Below are positions 19,561 to 27,252 of a stretch of 43,319 nt of DNA, piece by piece (the stretch's first letter is position 1; every line of letters starts with the position of its first letter). A program made the translations under genes and the position numbers. The notes below the pieces were generated by a model, which made no database searches, was not told where the DNA came from, and saw only the letters and a program-made list of their open reading frames with translations. This DNA is from an uncultured Oscillospiraceae bacterium (GTDB lineage: Bacteria; Bacillota; Clostridia; Oscillospirales; Ruminococcaceae): the NCBI GenBank assembly GCA_949743955.1, contig CATJVQ010000014.1, positions 1-43,319 on the forward strand, given 5' to 3'.

Positions 19561-19589
19561 ATCATACCAGAGACTTTTCCCTCTGTCAA
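19561..19589 (-). promoter_or_regulatory. Sigma-A promoter of the infC operon
   Basis: On the minus strand, a perfect -35 box TTGACA (19589-19584) and TATGAT (19566-19561) are separated by 17 bp. This is the strongest promoter match I see in the window, as expected for a ribosomal operon. Predicted transcription start is near 19554. Confidence 0.85.
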
Positions 19590-19619
19590 GACTGAGTTTA
19601 CCCATTTCCGCCGCGTTCA

Positions 19620-19648
19620 TTGCATTTCGGGGCATGGAGCGATATAAT
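19620..19648 (+). promoter_or_regulatory. Putative sigma-A promoter of the methyltransferase gene
   Basis: TTGCAT (19620-19625) and a perfect TATAAT (19643-19648) are separated by 17 bp and lie 36 bp before the ATG at 19684. The site is back to back with the infC promoter, about 30 bp away, so the two divergent starts share one intergenic region. Confidence 0.65.
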
Positions 19649-19683
19649 AAAGGGTGATATATAAACGCACTCGAGGTGACAGC

Positions 19684-20478
19684 ATGAAAAACTATGTGAT
19701 TGAGAGCTATGAAAACTACCGCGAAGAAGACAGATTGTCTACCGACAACGCACGGAGGATCGAATTCCTGACGACTGTCAGAATCCTTGACGAACTGATA
19801 GGCGGAAATAAAAAGATCCTCGACTGCGCGGCGGGGACAGGAATATACGCCTTCCATTTCGCGGATAAAGGCCATGCGGTGACGGCGACGGATCTTACGC
19901 CGAGACATATTGAAATCATTCGCAATACTCTGAAAAAGAAGCCGTATCCAATGGAGACCGCGGTTCTGGACGCTGTCCATATGGATCTGTTTGAGGATGA
20001 GCGTTTCGACGTCGTCCTCAATATGGGGCCGTTTTATCATCTGGTGAACCAACGCGACCGGGAAAGGTGCATGCAGGAATCCCTGAGAGTCTTAAAAAAG
20101 GGAGGCCTGCTTGTCACCGCTTATATTTCTCGGTACTTCGTTTTTCAGTATGTCGCCATGCAAAACAGCGGTTTTCTGGACGCCGGCCTCGCGAAGCAGT
20201 TGATCGAGACAGGTGAACTCCGCCACGACGATCCAAAGTGTTTCTGGACGGACACCTATTATTCGACCTGTGCGGAAATGGAAGCGCTGTACCAACGTCA
20301 CGGCGCCACCATCGTGGACCATTTCGCGCAGGACGGCGTAACGGCCGCATTCGCGGAAAAGGTTAACCAGTGGAGCGCGGAGGAATTTAAAATCTGGTGC
20401 GATTATCATTACAGCGTATGCCGGGAAAGGTCCCTGCTCGGCGCGAGCAACCATGTCATTATTGTGGGAAAAAAGTAA
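19684..20478 (+). CDS. Class I SAM-dependent methyltransferase, substrate unknown
   Basis: A stand-alone methyltransferase of 264 residues with the Methyltransf_11/25 type of Rossmann fold. Motif I is ILDCAAGTG at 45-53, the acidic residue ending beta-2 is Asp70 (TATDLTPRHIE), and the catalytic-side motif IV is VVLNMGPFYHLV, followed by ESLRVLKKGGLLVTAYI. The C-terminal part (YYSTCAEMEALYQRHGATIVDHFAQDG) resembles small-molecule methyltransferases. The start is the ATG at 19684 with GAGGTGA 4 nt before it; an open frame 30 nt longer lacks such a site. It is a single-gene unit between the infC operon (divergent) and rarA (convergent). The neighbours give no clue to its substrate. Confidence 0.88.
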   Translation: MKNYVIESYENYREEDRLSTDNARRIEFLTTVRILDELIGGNKKILDCAAGTGIYAFHFADKGHAVTATDLTPRHIEIIRNTLKKKPYPMETAVLDAVHMDLFEDERFDVVLNMGPFYHLVNQRDRERCMQESLRVLKKGGLLVTAYISRYFVFQYVAMQNSGFLDAGLAKQLIETGELRHDDPKCFWTDTYYSTCAEMEALYQRHGATIVDHFAQDGVTAAFAEKVNQWSAEEFKIWCDYHYSVCRERSLLGASNHVIIVGKK

Positions 20479-20497
20479 TTTTATCGGACGATTTTTT

Positions 20498-20545
20498 AGG
20501 GGAATAATCCTGTAAAGTAATTTTTCTTTACAGGATTATTCCCCT
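20498..20545. repeat. Perfect 20-bp inverted repeat between convergent genes
   Basis: Arms at 20498-20517 and 20526-20545 are exact reverse complements with an 8-nt loop. The right arm covers the last codons and stop of rarA. The likely role is a two-way transcription stop for the convergent methyltransferase and rarA-glyA units. However, neither strand has a clean T-run straight after the stem (plus strand reads CTGATTTTC; minus strand reads AAAAAATC), so it is not a textbook intrinsic terminator. Confidence 0.8.
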
Positions 20546-21786
20546 CTGATTTTCTCTCTGTACTGCCGCGCCGCCTGTTCAGTTTTGTTCTCGCCGAACT
20601 GATAATACACACGGCTGCGGATATTGTCCGGCAAGTACTGCTGCTTGACATAGTGGTTGGGGAAATTGTGCGGGTACAGATAAGACTGCCCCTTCACCTT
20701 CACTTCGGCGCCGTCCATATGCACGTTCTGCAAATGGCGCGGCACGGGACCCGTGCATCCGGCCTGGACGTCCGCCATGGCGGCGGCCATCGCTTCACAC
20801 GCTGAATTCGATTTGGGCGACGTGCAGAGCAGCACAGCCGCGTCCGAAAGCGGAAGCTGCGCCTCCGGCATCCCGAGCTGAAGCGCAATATCCGTGCACG
20901 CCTTGACAATGGGGATCGCCTGAGGATATGCCAGTCCTATATCCTCGCACGCGCACGCCAGAAGCCGCCGGATCACCGCGAGCATCTCCCCCGCCTCAAG
21001 CAGACGCGCCAGATAGTGGAGGGCGGCGTTTTCATCCGATCCGCGCATGGATTTGTGAAAGGCGGAAAGCAGGTCATAGTGATCGTCCGAGTCCCGGTCA
21101 TGGTGCAGGACATTTTTAGCCGCTACCTCTCCCACGCTCTCTCTCGTGATCACTCCGCCGGATGCGGCAAGCGCAAGCATTTCCAGATTCCCCAGCGCCC
21201 GGCGGACGTCTCCCCCGGAGAGGGACGCTATCTCGCCGAGTACTCCCGGTTCCGCTTCCAGCCCGCCCAGCTCTTTGTCCAGAAGCTGCCGTGCGCGTTC
21301 AAGCGCTCTTTCGATCTCCGCCGCCTCCACAGAGCGAAACTCAAAGACTGTGCAGCGGCTTAGGACCGCCTTATAGATATAGAAATAGGGGTTTTCCGTT
21401 GTCGAGGCGATCAGTGTAATCGATCCATCCTCAATAAACTCCAGCAGGGACTGCTGCTGCTTCTTGTTCAGATACTGGATCTCGTCGAGATAGAGCAGCA
21501 CGCCGCCCAGACTGTCCAGACCGCCTAGACCGTCGACAATGCTGCGCAGATCAGCCGTAGATGCGCTGGTTCCGTTCAGATGGTACAGCTTTTTCCCCGC
21601 GTGCTCAGAAATGATTCGCGCCACAGTGGTTTTTCCCACACCGGGCGGACCATAAAAAATCAGGTTCGGGATGGTCCCGCGCTCTACGATTTTTCGCAGA
21701 ACGCGGTCCTTTCCCAGAATATGCCGCTGGCCGACGACGTCGTCCAGCGTTTCAGGGCGCATTCTATCCGCAAGAGGCGCTGTCAT
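20536..21786 (-). CDS. rarA: Replication-associated recombination protein RarA (MgsA)
   Basis: A AAA+ ATPase of the clamp-loader group that acts at stalled replication forks. The 416-residue protein has the Walker A motif GPPGVGKT at 46-53, the Walker B end YLDEIQYLNKKQQ with DE at 101-102, sensor 1 in STTENP, an arginine-finger region LSRCTVFEF, SGGDVRRALGNLEML, and the C-terminal MgsA tetramer domain (HKSMRGSDENAALHYLARLLEAGE, RRLLACACEDIGLAYPQA, YLYPHNFPNHYVKQQYLPD). The length is normal. It begins 14 bp after glyA on the same strand and is probably co-transcribed with it. Confidence 0.96.
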   Translation of the reverse strand: MTAPLADRMRPETLDDVVGQRHILGKDRVLRKIVERGTIPNLIFYGPPGVGKTTVARIISEHAGKKLYHLNGTSASTADLRSIVDGLGGLDSLGGVLLYLDEIQYLNKKQQQSLLEFIEDGSITLIASTTENPYFYIYKAVLSRCTVFEFRSVEAAEIERALERARQLLDKELGGLEAEPGVLGEIASLSGGDVRRALGNLEMLALAASGGVITRESVGEVAAKNVLHHDRDSDDHYDLLSAFHKSMRGSDENAALHYLARLLEAGEMLAVIRRLLACACEDIGLAYPQAIPIVKACTDIALQLGMPEAQLPLSDAAVLLCTSPKSNSACEAMAAAMADVQAGCTGPVPRHLQNVHMDGAEVKVKGQSYLYPHNFPNHYVKQQYLPDNIRSRVYYQFGENKTEQAARQYREKIRGE

Positions 21787-21800
21787 TCCCCTGCTCCCGC

Positions 21801-23054
21801 TTACTGATACAGCGGATACCGATCACAGAGTTCGGCGACGCCTTCCCGAATCTTTTCGGCGCTTCCCTCAAAATCGGTCACGGCAAGATAGATGTACTCG
21901 GCAATCTTCTCCATGTCCGCCTCTTTCATGCCGCGCGTTGTGACAGCAGGTGTCCCTAGGCGCACGCCGCTGGTGATGAATGGCGACTGCGGATCGGCCG
22001 GGATAGCGTTTTTGTTGGCTGTGATGTACACCGCATCCAGGCGCTTTTCCAGCTCCTTCCCGGTGATATCGAAGTTTCTCAGATCCAGAAGAATCAGGTG
22101 GTTGTCCGTCCCGCCGGAGACCATCTGGAAGCCGCGCGCCCGCAGAGCGTTTTCCAGCGCCTTGGCATTACAGATAATCTGCTGCTGATAGTCCTTAAAC
22201 TCGGGCTTGAGGGCCTCGCCGAAGCAGACCGCCTTCGCGGCGATAATGTGCATGAGCGGGCCGCCCTGCGTACCCGGGAAGATCGCCTTGTCAATCCCCT
22301 TCGCCAGTTCCTCGCGGCAAAGGATCATTCCACCGCGGGGACCACGCAGGGTCTTGTGCGTCGTTGTGGTGACAACGTCCGCATAGGGCATCGGGTTCGG
22401 ATGCAGTCCGGCCGCGACAAGACCAGCGATATGGGCCATATCCACCATGAAGTACGCACCAACCTCTTTGGCAACCTCAGCGAACGCCGCAAAGTCGATG
22501 GTACGCGGATAGGCGCTCGCACCAGCAACGATAAGCTTGGGATGATGTTCCTTCGCCAGAGAACGGACCTGATCGAAATCAATGCGGTGCGTAACACTGT
22601 CCACACCATAGGAGACGAAATGGTAGTATTTCCCTGATAAATTAACCGGCGAACCGTGGGAAAGATGTCCGCCCTCGGCGAGGCTCATCCCCAATACGGT
22701 ATCCCCCGGGTTCAGGAGAGAAAAATAGACCGCCAAGTTGGCCTGCGCCCCGGAATGCGGCTGGACGTTCGCGTGATCAGCGCCAAAGAGCTTTTTCGCC
22801 CGATCACGGGCAATATTTTCTACGATATCGACGTCCTCACAGCCGCCGTAATACCGCTTGGAAGGATAACCCTCCGCATATTTATTGGTGAGAACGGATC
22901 CCATTGCCGCCATCACCGCAGGGGAAACGATGTTCTCCGAGGCAATCAGCTCGATATTGCGGCGCTGGCGGGCCAATTCAAGGCCCATTGCGTCGGCCAC
23001 TTCCGCGTCAGTACGGCCGACAAATCCGATGGTATCCATCAAATCTTGAAACAT
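21801..23054 (-). CDS. glyA: Serine hydroxymethyltransferase
   Basis: A PLP enzyme that converts serine and tetrahydrofolate to glycine and 5,10-methylenetetrahydrofolate, the main source of one-carbon units for purines and thymidylate. The 417-residue protein shows [41 protein letters not shown], the PLP-lysine K234 in [13 protein letters not shown], and [14 protein letters not shown]. The start is the ATG at 23054 with GGCGGAG upstream; an 84-nt longer open frame runs back through the promoter region and is not coding. It is divergent from guaA, so two purine-linked genes share one control region. Confidence 0.97.
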   Translation of the reverse strand: MFQDLMDTIGFVGRTDAEVADAMGLELARQRRNIELIASENIVSPAVMAAMGSVLTNKYAEGYPSKRYYGGCEDVDIVENIARDRAKKLFGADHANVQPHSGAQANLAVYFSLLNPGDTVLGMSLAEGGHLSHGSPVNLSGKYYHFVSYGVDSVTHRIDFDQVRSLAKEHHPKLIVAGASAYPRTIDFAAFAEVAKEVGAYFMVDMAHIAGLVAAGLHPNPMPYADVVTTTTHKTLRGPRGGMILCREELAKGIDKAIFPGTQGGPLMHIIAAKAVCFGEALKPEFKDYQQQIICNAKALENALRARGFQMVSGGTDNHLILLDLRNFDITGKELEKRLDAVYITANKNAIPADPQSPFITSGVRLGTPAVTTRGMKEADMEKIAEYIYLAVTDFEGSAEKIREGVAELCDRYPLYQ

Positions 23055-23099
23055 ATTCAGTCTCCGCCTTTCAGATTTACAAATGATTCGCTCATTTTC

Positions 23100-23128
23100 A
23101 TTATACACAAATCGGAACCAAATACCAA
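23100..23128 (-). promoter_or_regulatory. Sigma-A promoter of glyA
   Basis: On the minus strand, TTGGTA (23128-23123) and a perfect TATAAT (23105-23100) are separated by 17 bp, 46 bp before the glyA start codon. I saw no PurR-box pair or guanine riboswitch in the 173 bp between glyA and guaA. Confidence 0.7.
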
Positions 23129-23166
23129 CCCCATACACAAATTTTCTCTTTTACAGACAATAGGGC

Positions 23167-23195
23167 TTGCTTTTTAGGGCGAAGGATGGCAAAAT
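23167..23195 (+). promoter_or_regulatory. Possible promoter of guaA
   Basis: TTGCTT (23167-23172) and CAAAAT (23190-23195) are separated by 17 bp, 33 bp before the guaA ATG. The -10 box is weak, so this is a tentative call, supported mainly by its position in front of a divergently transcribed gene. Confidence 0.35.
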
Positions 23196-23227
23196 GAAAG
23201 CATCCCAAAGTGAAACGGAGGACCCCT

Positions 23228-24760
23228 ATGCAAAATCAGCTTGTTATTGTCCTCGATTTTGGCGGACAATATAATCAACTCATCGCACGCCGGGTTCGTG
23301 AATGTTCTGTCTATTGTGAAGTACTTCCGTACACCACTCCCCTTGCGGAAATCCGTGCCAAAAACCCCATTGGCATTATCTTTACCGGCGGCCCCAACAG
23401 TGTCTTTTCCGAAGACGCCCCCAAGGTAGACCCCTCCCTATTTGAGATGGGCATCCCCGTGCTGGGGTTATGCTACGGATGCCACCTGATGGCGCAGACC
23501 CTCGGCGGGGCGGTGTCCCCCGCCCCGACAAGAGAGTTCGGGAAAACACCGGCGTCATTCGATACAGCGTGCGCGCTGTTTTGCGGACTGCCTGAGGAGA
23601 GCATCGTCTGGATGAGCCATAATGATTTTGTTCAGACAATGCCGCCGGGCTTCGCCAGCGTCGCACAGACGGAGGACTGCCCGGTAGCCGCCATGGCCAA
23701 TCCGGAGCGCCGGCTTTATGGGATGCAGTTCCATCCGGAGGTCAACCATACACAGAATGGGGTGGAGATGCTCCGCCGCTTCCTTTACGATGTCTGTGAA
23801 GCAAAGGGCGACTGGACAATGGGAAGTTATTCCCGCAGCACAATTCAGCGTATCCGTGAGCAGGTCGGTGACGGGAGGGTCCTGCTGGCGCTGTCCGGCG
23901 GTGTGGATTCCTCCGTATGCGCGGCACTGCTGAGTGAAGCGGTCGGCAGCCGGCTCACCTGCATCTTTGTCGATACGGGTTTGATGCGCAAAAACGAGGG
24001 CGACGAGGTCGAACAGGCTTTTGCCAAAAAGAATATTCAGTTTATACGCGTTGATGCAGCTGAACGCTTCCTCTCCCGCCTGAAGGACGTCACCGATCCG
24101 GAGCGGAAGCGCAAGATTATCGGCGAGGAGTTTATCCGCGTATTTGAGGTGGAAGCCAAAAAGATAGGCCGTGTCGATTTTCTCGCACAGGGGACGATCT
24201 ATCCCGACATTATTGAGTCCGGCACCGGAAACGCGGCTGTCATTAAAAGCCACCACAATGTTGGTGGACTGCCTGATTTTGTCGATTTCCGCGAGATCAT
24301 CGAACCGCTGCGCCTCCTGTTCAAGGATGAAGTCCGCCAGCTGGGACTGGATCTGGGACTTCCCGAGTATCTGGTGTGGAGGCAGCCCTTCCCCGGCCCG
24401 GGTCTCGCTGTGCGTATTCTCGGAGAGATTACACCCGAGAAGCTCGCCATCCTGCGCGAAGCGGACGCCATCTTCCGGGAGGAAATTGCCCGCGCCGGGC
24501 TCGAACGTTCGATCAGTCAGTATTTCGCCGTGCTGACCGGTATGCGCAGTGTCGGTGTCATGGGCGATGGCCGTACCTATGATTATACGCTTGCCCTGCG
24601 CGGCGTCACAACGACCGATTTCATGACCGCCGATTGGGCCCATATCCCCTATTCTGTCCTCGAAACCGTCTCCACTCGCATCGTCAACGAGGTCGGACAT
24701 ATCAACCGCATCGTTTATGACATCACTTCTAAACCTCCGGCAACAATAGAGTGGGAATAG
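23228..24760 (+). CDS. guaA: GMP synthase (glutamine-hydrolysing)
   Basis: Converts XMP to GMP with ATP and glutamine, the last step of guanine nucleotide synthesis. The 510-residue protein is full length. The N-terminal class I amidotransferase has its catalytic triad visible: Cys82 in GLCYG, and His169 and Glu171 in MQFHPEV. The ATP-pyrophosphatase domain has the PP-loop SGGVDSS at 223-229. The C-terminal dimerisation domain ends KPPATIEWE, the family terminus. I chose the ATG at 23228, with GGAGG 7 nt before it, over an upstream GTG at 23210 that overlaps this site. Confidence 0.98.
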   Translation: MQNQLVIVLDFGGQYNQLIARRVRECSVYCEVLPYTTPLAEIRAKNPIGIIFTGGPNSVFSEDAPKVDPSLFEMGIPVLGLCYGCHLMAQTLGGAVSPAPTREFGKTPASFDTACALFCGLPEESIVWMSHNDFVQTMPPGFASVAQTEDCPVAAMANPERRLYGMQFHPEVNHTQNGVEMLRRFLYDVCEAKGDWTMGSYSRSTIQRIREQVGDGRVLLALSGGVDSSVCAALLSEAVGSRLTCIFVDTGLMRKNEGDEVEQAFAKKNIQFIRVDAAERFLSRLKDVTDPERKRKIIGEEFIRVFEVEAKKIGRVDFLAQGTIYPDIIESGTGNAAVIKSHHNVGGLPDFVDFREIIEPLRLLFKDEVRQLGLDLGLPEYLVWRQPFPGPGLAVRILGEITPEKLAILREADAIFREEIARAGLERSISQYFAVLTGMRSVGVMGDGRTYDYTLALRGVTTTDFMTADWAHIPYSVLETVSTRIVNEVGHINRIVYDITSKPPATIEWE

Positions 24761-24770
24761 TAAACATGTC

Positions 24771-25009
24771 GTAGGGCAATGTGATTTATCCTGTTCAGGG
24801 CAATAACACTCAGCCTACGCCATAGAAAAAAGTGACCTTGCATCTCACGATGCGGGGTCACTTTTTTGTCCTTCGGACTATCCTTTCCCTGCCTAATACA
24901 AGGATTTTAGAACATTCTGCGCTGTATCACCATGGAGTAGGGGCTTCCGGCCCAAGGGCCGGGTGGATAAACGACTTTGCCCCTTACAGAATAAATCACG
25001 TTGCCCTAC
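24771..25009. repeat. 239-bp element with imperfect terminal inverted repeats (MITE-like)
   Basis: The 30 bp at 24771-24800 and the reverse complement of 24980-25009 match at 25 of 30 positions, both beginning GTAGGGCAA. Between them lie a terminator-like hairpin, a CCGGCCC/GGGCCGG hairpin (24947-24962) and no open frame of note. Size and ends fit a miniature inverted-repeat element or a genome-wide dispersed palindrome. I see no clear target-site duplication and cannot count copies from one window. It starts 10 bp after the guaA stop. Confidence 0.55.
24826..24867. terminator. Terminator-like hairpin downstream of guaA
   Basis: AAAAAAGTGACC and GGTCACTTTTTT are perfect inverted repeats around an inner GCATC/GATGC hairpin. 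The A-run and T-run make it work in either direction. It lies inside the 239-bp element and is the best candidate to end guaA transcription. Confidence 0.75.
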
Positions 25010-25422
25010 GGCAGGAGTATGGAAGGATACCTCTCCCTAGAATACCCTGCCGAAATTGACGGGCGCGGTGCAAAATGAAATTCTGCACTGCGCCTGTTTT
25101 ATCAAGTTTTTCCTATGCGAAGGTTACAGGAATCAGCGATCGGATGGGAGCAAAGCCCCGCCGAAAGGCGCGTTCGACTGGATGCGAAAGCAGACAGTCT
25201 AGGGATTGGGGCGCTAACCGAGCAGACAGACGAGAAACCCTCAAAAGCGATTCGGAATATCCAAAAGGATATCCCGAATCATTGCTTGCCTACTATGCTA
25301 TTGGAATTTTCATACAAAACCCAAAAAGGCAGAGAACGATAGAAATAATTTCCAATAAAAATAATCCTACTGAATGGGTGCAGTCTGAATTTGAGGCATC
25401 CATTTTACATAAACTGCTTATC
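25010..25422. other. Unidentified intergenic segment with several hairpins
   Basis: There is no recognised gene between the 239-bp element and cobC. Features seen: a bulged GGCAGG/CCTGCC hairpin at 25010-25052; a strong hairpin with T-run at 25062-25100; a 14-bp near-perfect hairpin at 25249-25280 (GATTCGG..ATATCC around AAAA, one mismatch); and an ATTGGAA/TTCCAAT pair at about 25301-25356. Two overlapping open frames (25115-25342 and 25075-25869) have no ribosome-binding site I trust and no family I recognise. GC content drops after about 25280, unlike both neighbours. It could be a non-coding RNA, a dispersed repeat or the remnant of a mobile element; the sequence alone does not decide. Confidence 0.5.
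25062..25100 (+). terminator. Strong hairpin followed by a short T-run
   Basis: GGCGCGGTGCA and TGCACTGCGCC pair over 11 bp (one G-T) with an 11-nt loop, followed by TGTTTTATC. It reads as an intrinsic terminator on the plus strand, about 300 bp after guaA, and may serve a transcript starting in the intergenic region or be a backup for guaA. Confidence 0.6.
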
Positions 25423-25983
25423 TCATCCGATCTCTATCACCCTCTCCTGATAAACACATTCTATATAATCCCCATTTGCAATGTGCGTATCGTAAAAATC
25501 CCTGTGTGGACACGCAAAGGCCTCCAAAATAGCCATGATACCCCCGCCGTGGATAACAAACGCAGCGCTTTCCCTCTCCGGGAGCTGCGCCACCGCATCG
25601 GTAAACGCTTCGCAGCAGCGCGTCTTGAAACCGCAGACGCTCTCCCCTCCCGGTATGGCCGCCCGGCATCCGGAATCAACCCATGCCCGATAGGCCGGAT
25701 TGCTGCAAAGCTCCTCCGCGTTTTTACCCTCGAAGATGCCGAAATCGGTTTCTGTCAGCTTTTCGATGATAACAGGCTGCCTGTTCGGAAAAAGCAGCCG
25801 CGCCGTCTGCCGGGTGCGCAGCATGGGGCTGATAAACAGATGATCCGCCCCAAGACCATGCCTTCGTAGCGCCTGCACCTGCAAAATACCCGCCTCGCAC
25901 AGCGGCTCATCCGTCCGGCCGATATATCGCTTTTGCAGGTTTCCGGCCGTAGCCCCGTGCCGGATAAACAGGATGCGGTTCAT
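25423..25983 (-). CDS. cobC: Alpha-ribazole phosphatase (histidine phosphatase family)
   Basis: Removes the 5'-phosphate from alpha-ribazole-5'-phosphate (or from adenosylcobalamin phosphate) late in nucleotide-loop assembly. The 186-residue protein has the phosphoglycerate-mutase-type signature FIRHGATAGN with RHG at 8-10 (His9 is the expected phosphate acceptor), the second-shell FGIFEGKN, and the conserved late FVIHGGGIMAIL. The true start is the ATG at 25983, overlapping the cobS stop (ATGA) and preceded by a GGGGGGAAAG site; a longer open frame upstream is a shadow of cobS. Other histidine phosphatases look alike, so the function rests largely on its place at the end of the cobalamin operon. 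Confidence 0.88.
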   Translation of the reverse strand: MNRILFIRHGATAGNLQKRYIGRTDEPLCEAGILQVQALRRHGLGADHLFISPMLRTRQTARLLFPNRQPVIIEKLTETDFGIFEGKNAEELCSNPAYRAWVDSGCRAAIPGGESVCGFKTRCCEAFTDAVAQLPERESAAFVIHGGGIMAILEAFACPHRDFYDTHIANGDYIECVYQERVIEIG

Positions 25984-26744
25984 CCGACTTTCCCCCCTAT
26001 CCAGATGCCGGCCAGCATCGACAGCTCGCAGAGCTGCAGAAAAAATCCGGCGGTATCCCCGGTCGCGCCGCCAAACTGTCTCCTCGCCATCCACCGGTAA
26101 TAGGCAAAAGCACCCATCCCCAGAAGGATACCGCCCGCTCCAGGAAGGGGCGAGAGTAAAAGCATTGTCCCGCCCGCCAGCAGGGAAACCGTGGCCAGCA
26201 CGGAAACGGCCGCTGTTTTTTCCGCGTCTTTCGTGAAGGCGCTGAGCATCCCAGTTCCCCGGGCGTTCTTCATGCTCAGCGCACAGAGGGCGGAAAGGGC
26301 ACGGGAAAAAATAAAAACGGGGCAGCACACCTCGATAAGTGCCATCATATAGAGCTCAAAAAGCAGGGCAAACTGCAACAGCAGATAGGCGCCACAGTAG
26401 AGGGTGGCAAAGGCCCCGCAGTGCGGATCCCTTAAAATTTCAAGCTTTCTCTCCCGGGTCTGGTGGGAGCAGAGCGCATCCACCGTATCCATAAACCCAT
26501 CCATATGAATGCCGCCGGTAATAAACAGCGGCAGGCAGGCGGCAACCGCAGCAAACAGGATGCCGCCGATATCCAGCACCAGGCAAATCCGGATCCACAA
26601 AAGCAGCGCGCCGCCGCAGATAAAACCTACCGCGGGTAAAAAACAGATCGCATATTTCATATTCTGCCGATCCCATGTAAATTGGGGGACAGGGATGACG
26701 CTATAGGTGGACAGGGCCACCCAAAACGAGTTTATCCAGCGCAT
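25980..26744 (-). CDS. cobS: Adenosylcobinamide-GDP ribazoletransferase
   Basis: An integral membrane enzyme that joins AdoCbi-GDP with alpha-ribazole (or its phosphate) to form AdoCbl (or its phosphate). The 254-residue protein is strongly hydrophobic with about six or seven membrane segments. It carries the family motif HMDGFMDTVDALCS near the first third and GDTAGFFLQLCEL near the end. Translation starts at the ATG at 26744, with AGGAGGG close upstream, inside the 3' end of cobU (44-bp overlap). The stop overlaps the cobC start. Confidence 0.92.
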   Translation of the reverse strand: MRWINSFWVALSTYSVIPVPQFTWDRQNMKYAICFLPAVGFICGGALLLWIRICLVLDIGGILFAAVAACLPLFITGGIHMDGFMDTVDALCSHQTRERKLEILRDPHCGAFATLYCGAYLLLQFALLFELYMMALIEVCCPVFIFSRALSALCALSMKNARGTGMLSAFTKDAEKTAAVSVLATVSLLAGGTMLLLSPLPGAGGILLGMGAFAYYRWMARRQFGGATGDTAGFFLQLCELSMLAGIWIGGKVG

Positions 26745-27252
26745 AAGCCCCTCCTTTCTGCCATTCCGAGATATTTTCCCGCATTTCAACCACCGCTTCC
26801 GCTCGGTTAAACAGCATCCGGTTCAGCAGGTTCAAGGAATGGATATAGGTGGCGGTCTCCCCCGTATAGCCATCGGGACAAAGCCCGGAAATTGTCACTG
26901 CTATCAGCAGGCCGCACCGATCCGCCAGTGTGCAGATGCCGCGGTAAACCTCGTTTTCATCACTGCCGCGCTCAAATATTGTATTGGCGAGCAGGTTAGA
27001 AACATCCTCCAGCAGGACCAACGCGCCGATGGGGACTGCGGCCCCCTCTATCCGGTAAGGGATTTCCAGCGTGATAAACCCGAGCCCTTCCCGCTGCCGC
27101 CGGTGCCGCCGGATGCGGCGTTCATTTTCCAGCGTCTTCGCCACCATGGTGGCGATATAATAGCGCTCCCCTGAAAACGTTGCCGCCAGCCCTTCAGCAA
27201 AGCGGCTTTTCCCGCTGCTGTTTTCCCCTGAAACTAGGACTATCTCTCCCAT
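26701..27252 (-). CDS. cobU: Adenosylcobinamide kinase / guanylyltransferase
   Basis: Phosphorylates adenosylcobinamide and then transfers GMP from GTP to give AdoCbi-GDP. The 183-residue product has the N-terminal P-loop VSGENSSGKSRFAEG (the family usually reads GGARSGKS), then YYIATMVA, the basic RIRRHRRQR where the guanylylated histidine lies in characterised enzymes, and LVLLEDVSNLLAN in place of the usual acidic motif. It overlaps cobT by 13 bp and cobS by 44 bp. The P-loop differs from the common form but keeps GxxxxGKS, so I expect it to be active. Confidence 0.9.
   Translation of the reverse strand: MGEIVLVSGENSSGKSRFAEGLAATFSGERYYIATMVAKTLENERRIRRHRRQREGLGFITLEIPYRIEGAAVPIGALVLLEDVSNLLANTIFERGSDENEVYRGICTLADRCGLLIAVTISGLCPDGYTGETATYIHSLNLLNRMLFNRAEAVVEMRENISEWQKGGAYALDKLVLGGPVHL

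Noticed and set aside
19387-20052. A 222-codon extension of infC upstream of the ATT start
   Set aside because: It runs back through the leader, the promoter and, antisense, the methyltransferase gene; IF-3 has no such domain.
25115-25342. A 75-codon open frame as a real small protein
   Set aside because: It overlaps strong hairpins, has no convincing ribosome-binding site and no family I recognise, so I list the region as unidentified, not as a gene.
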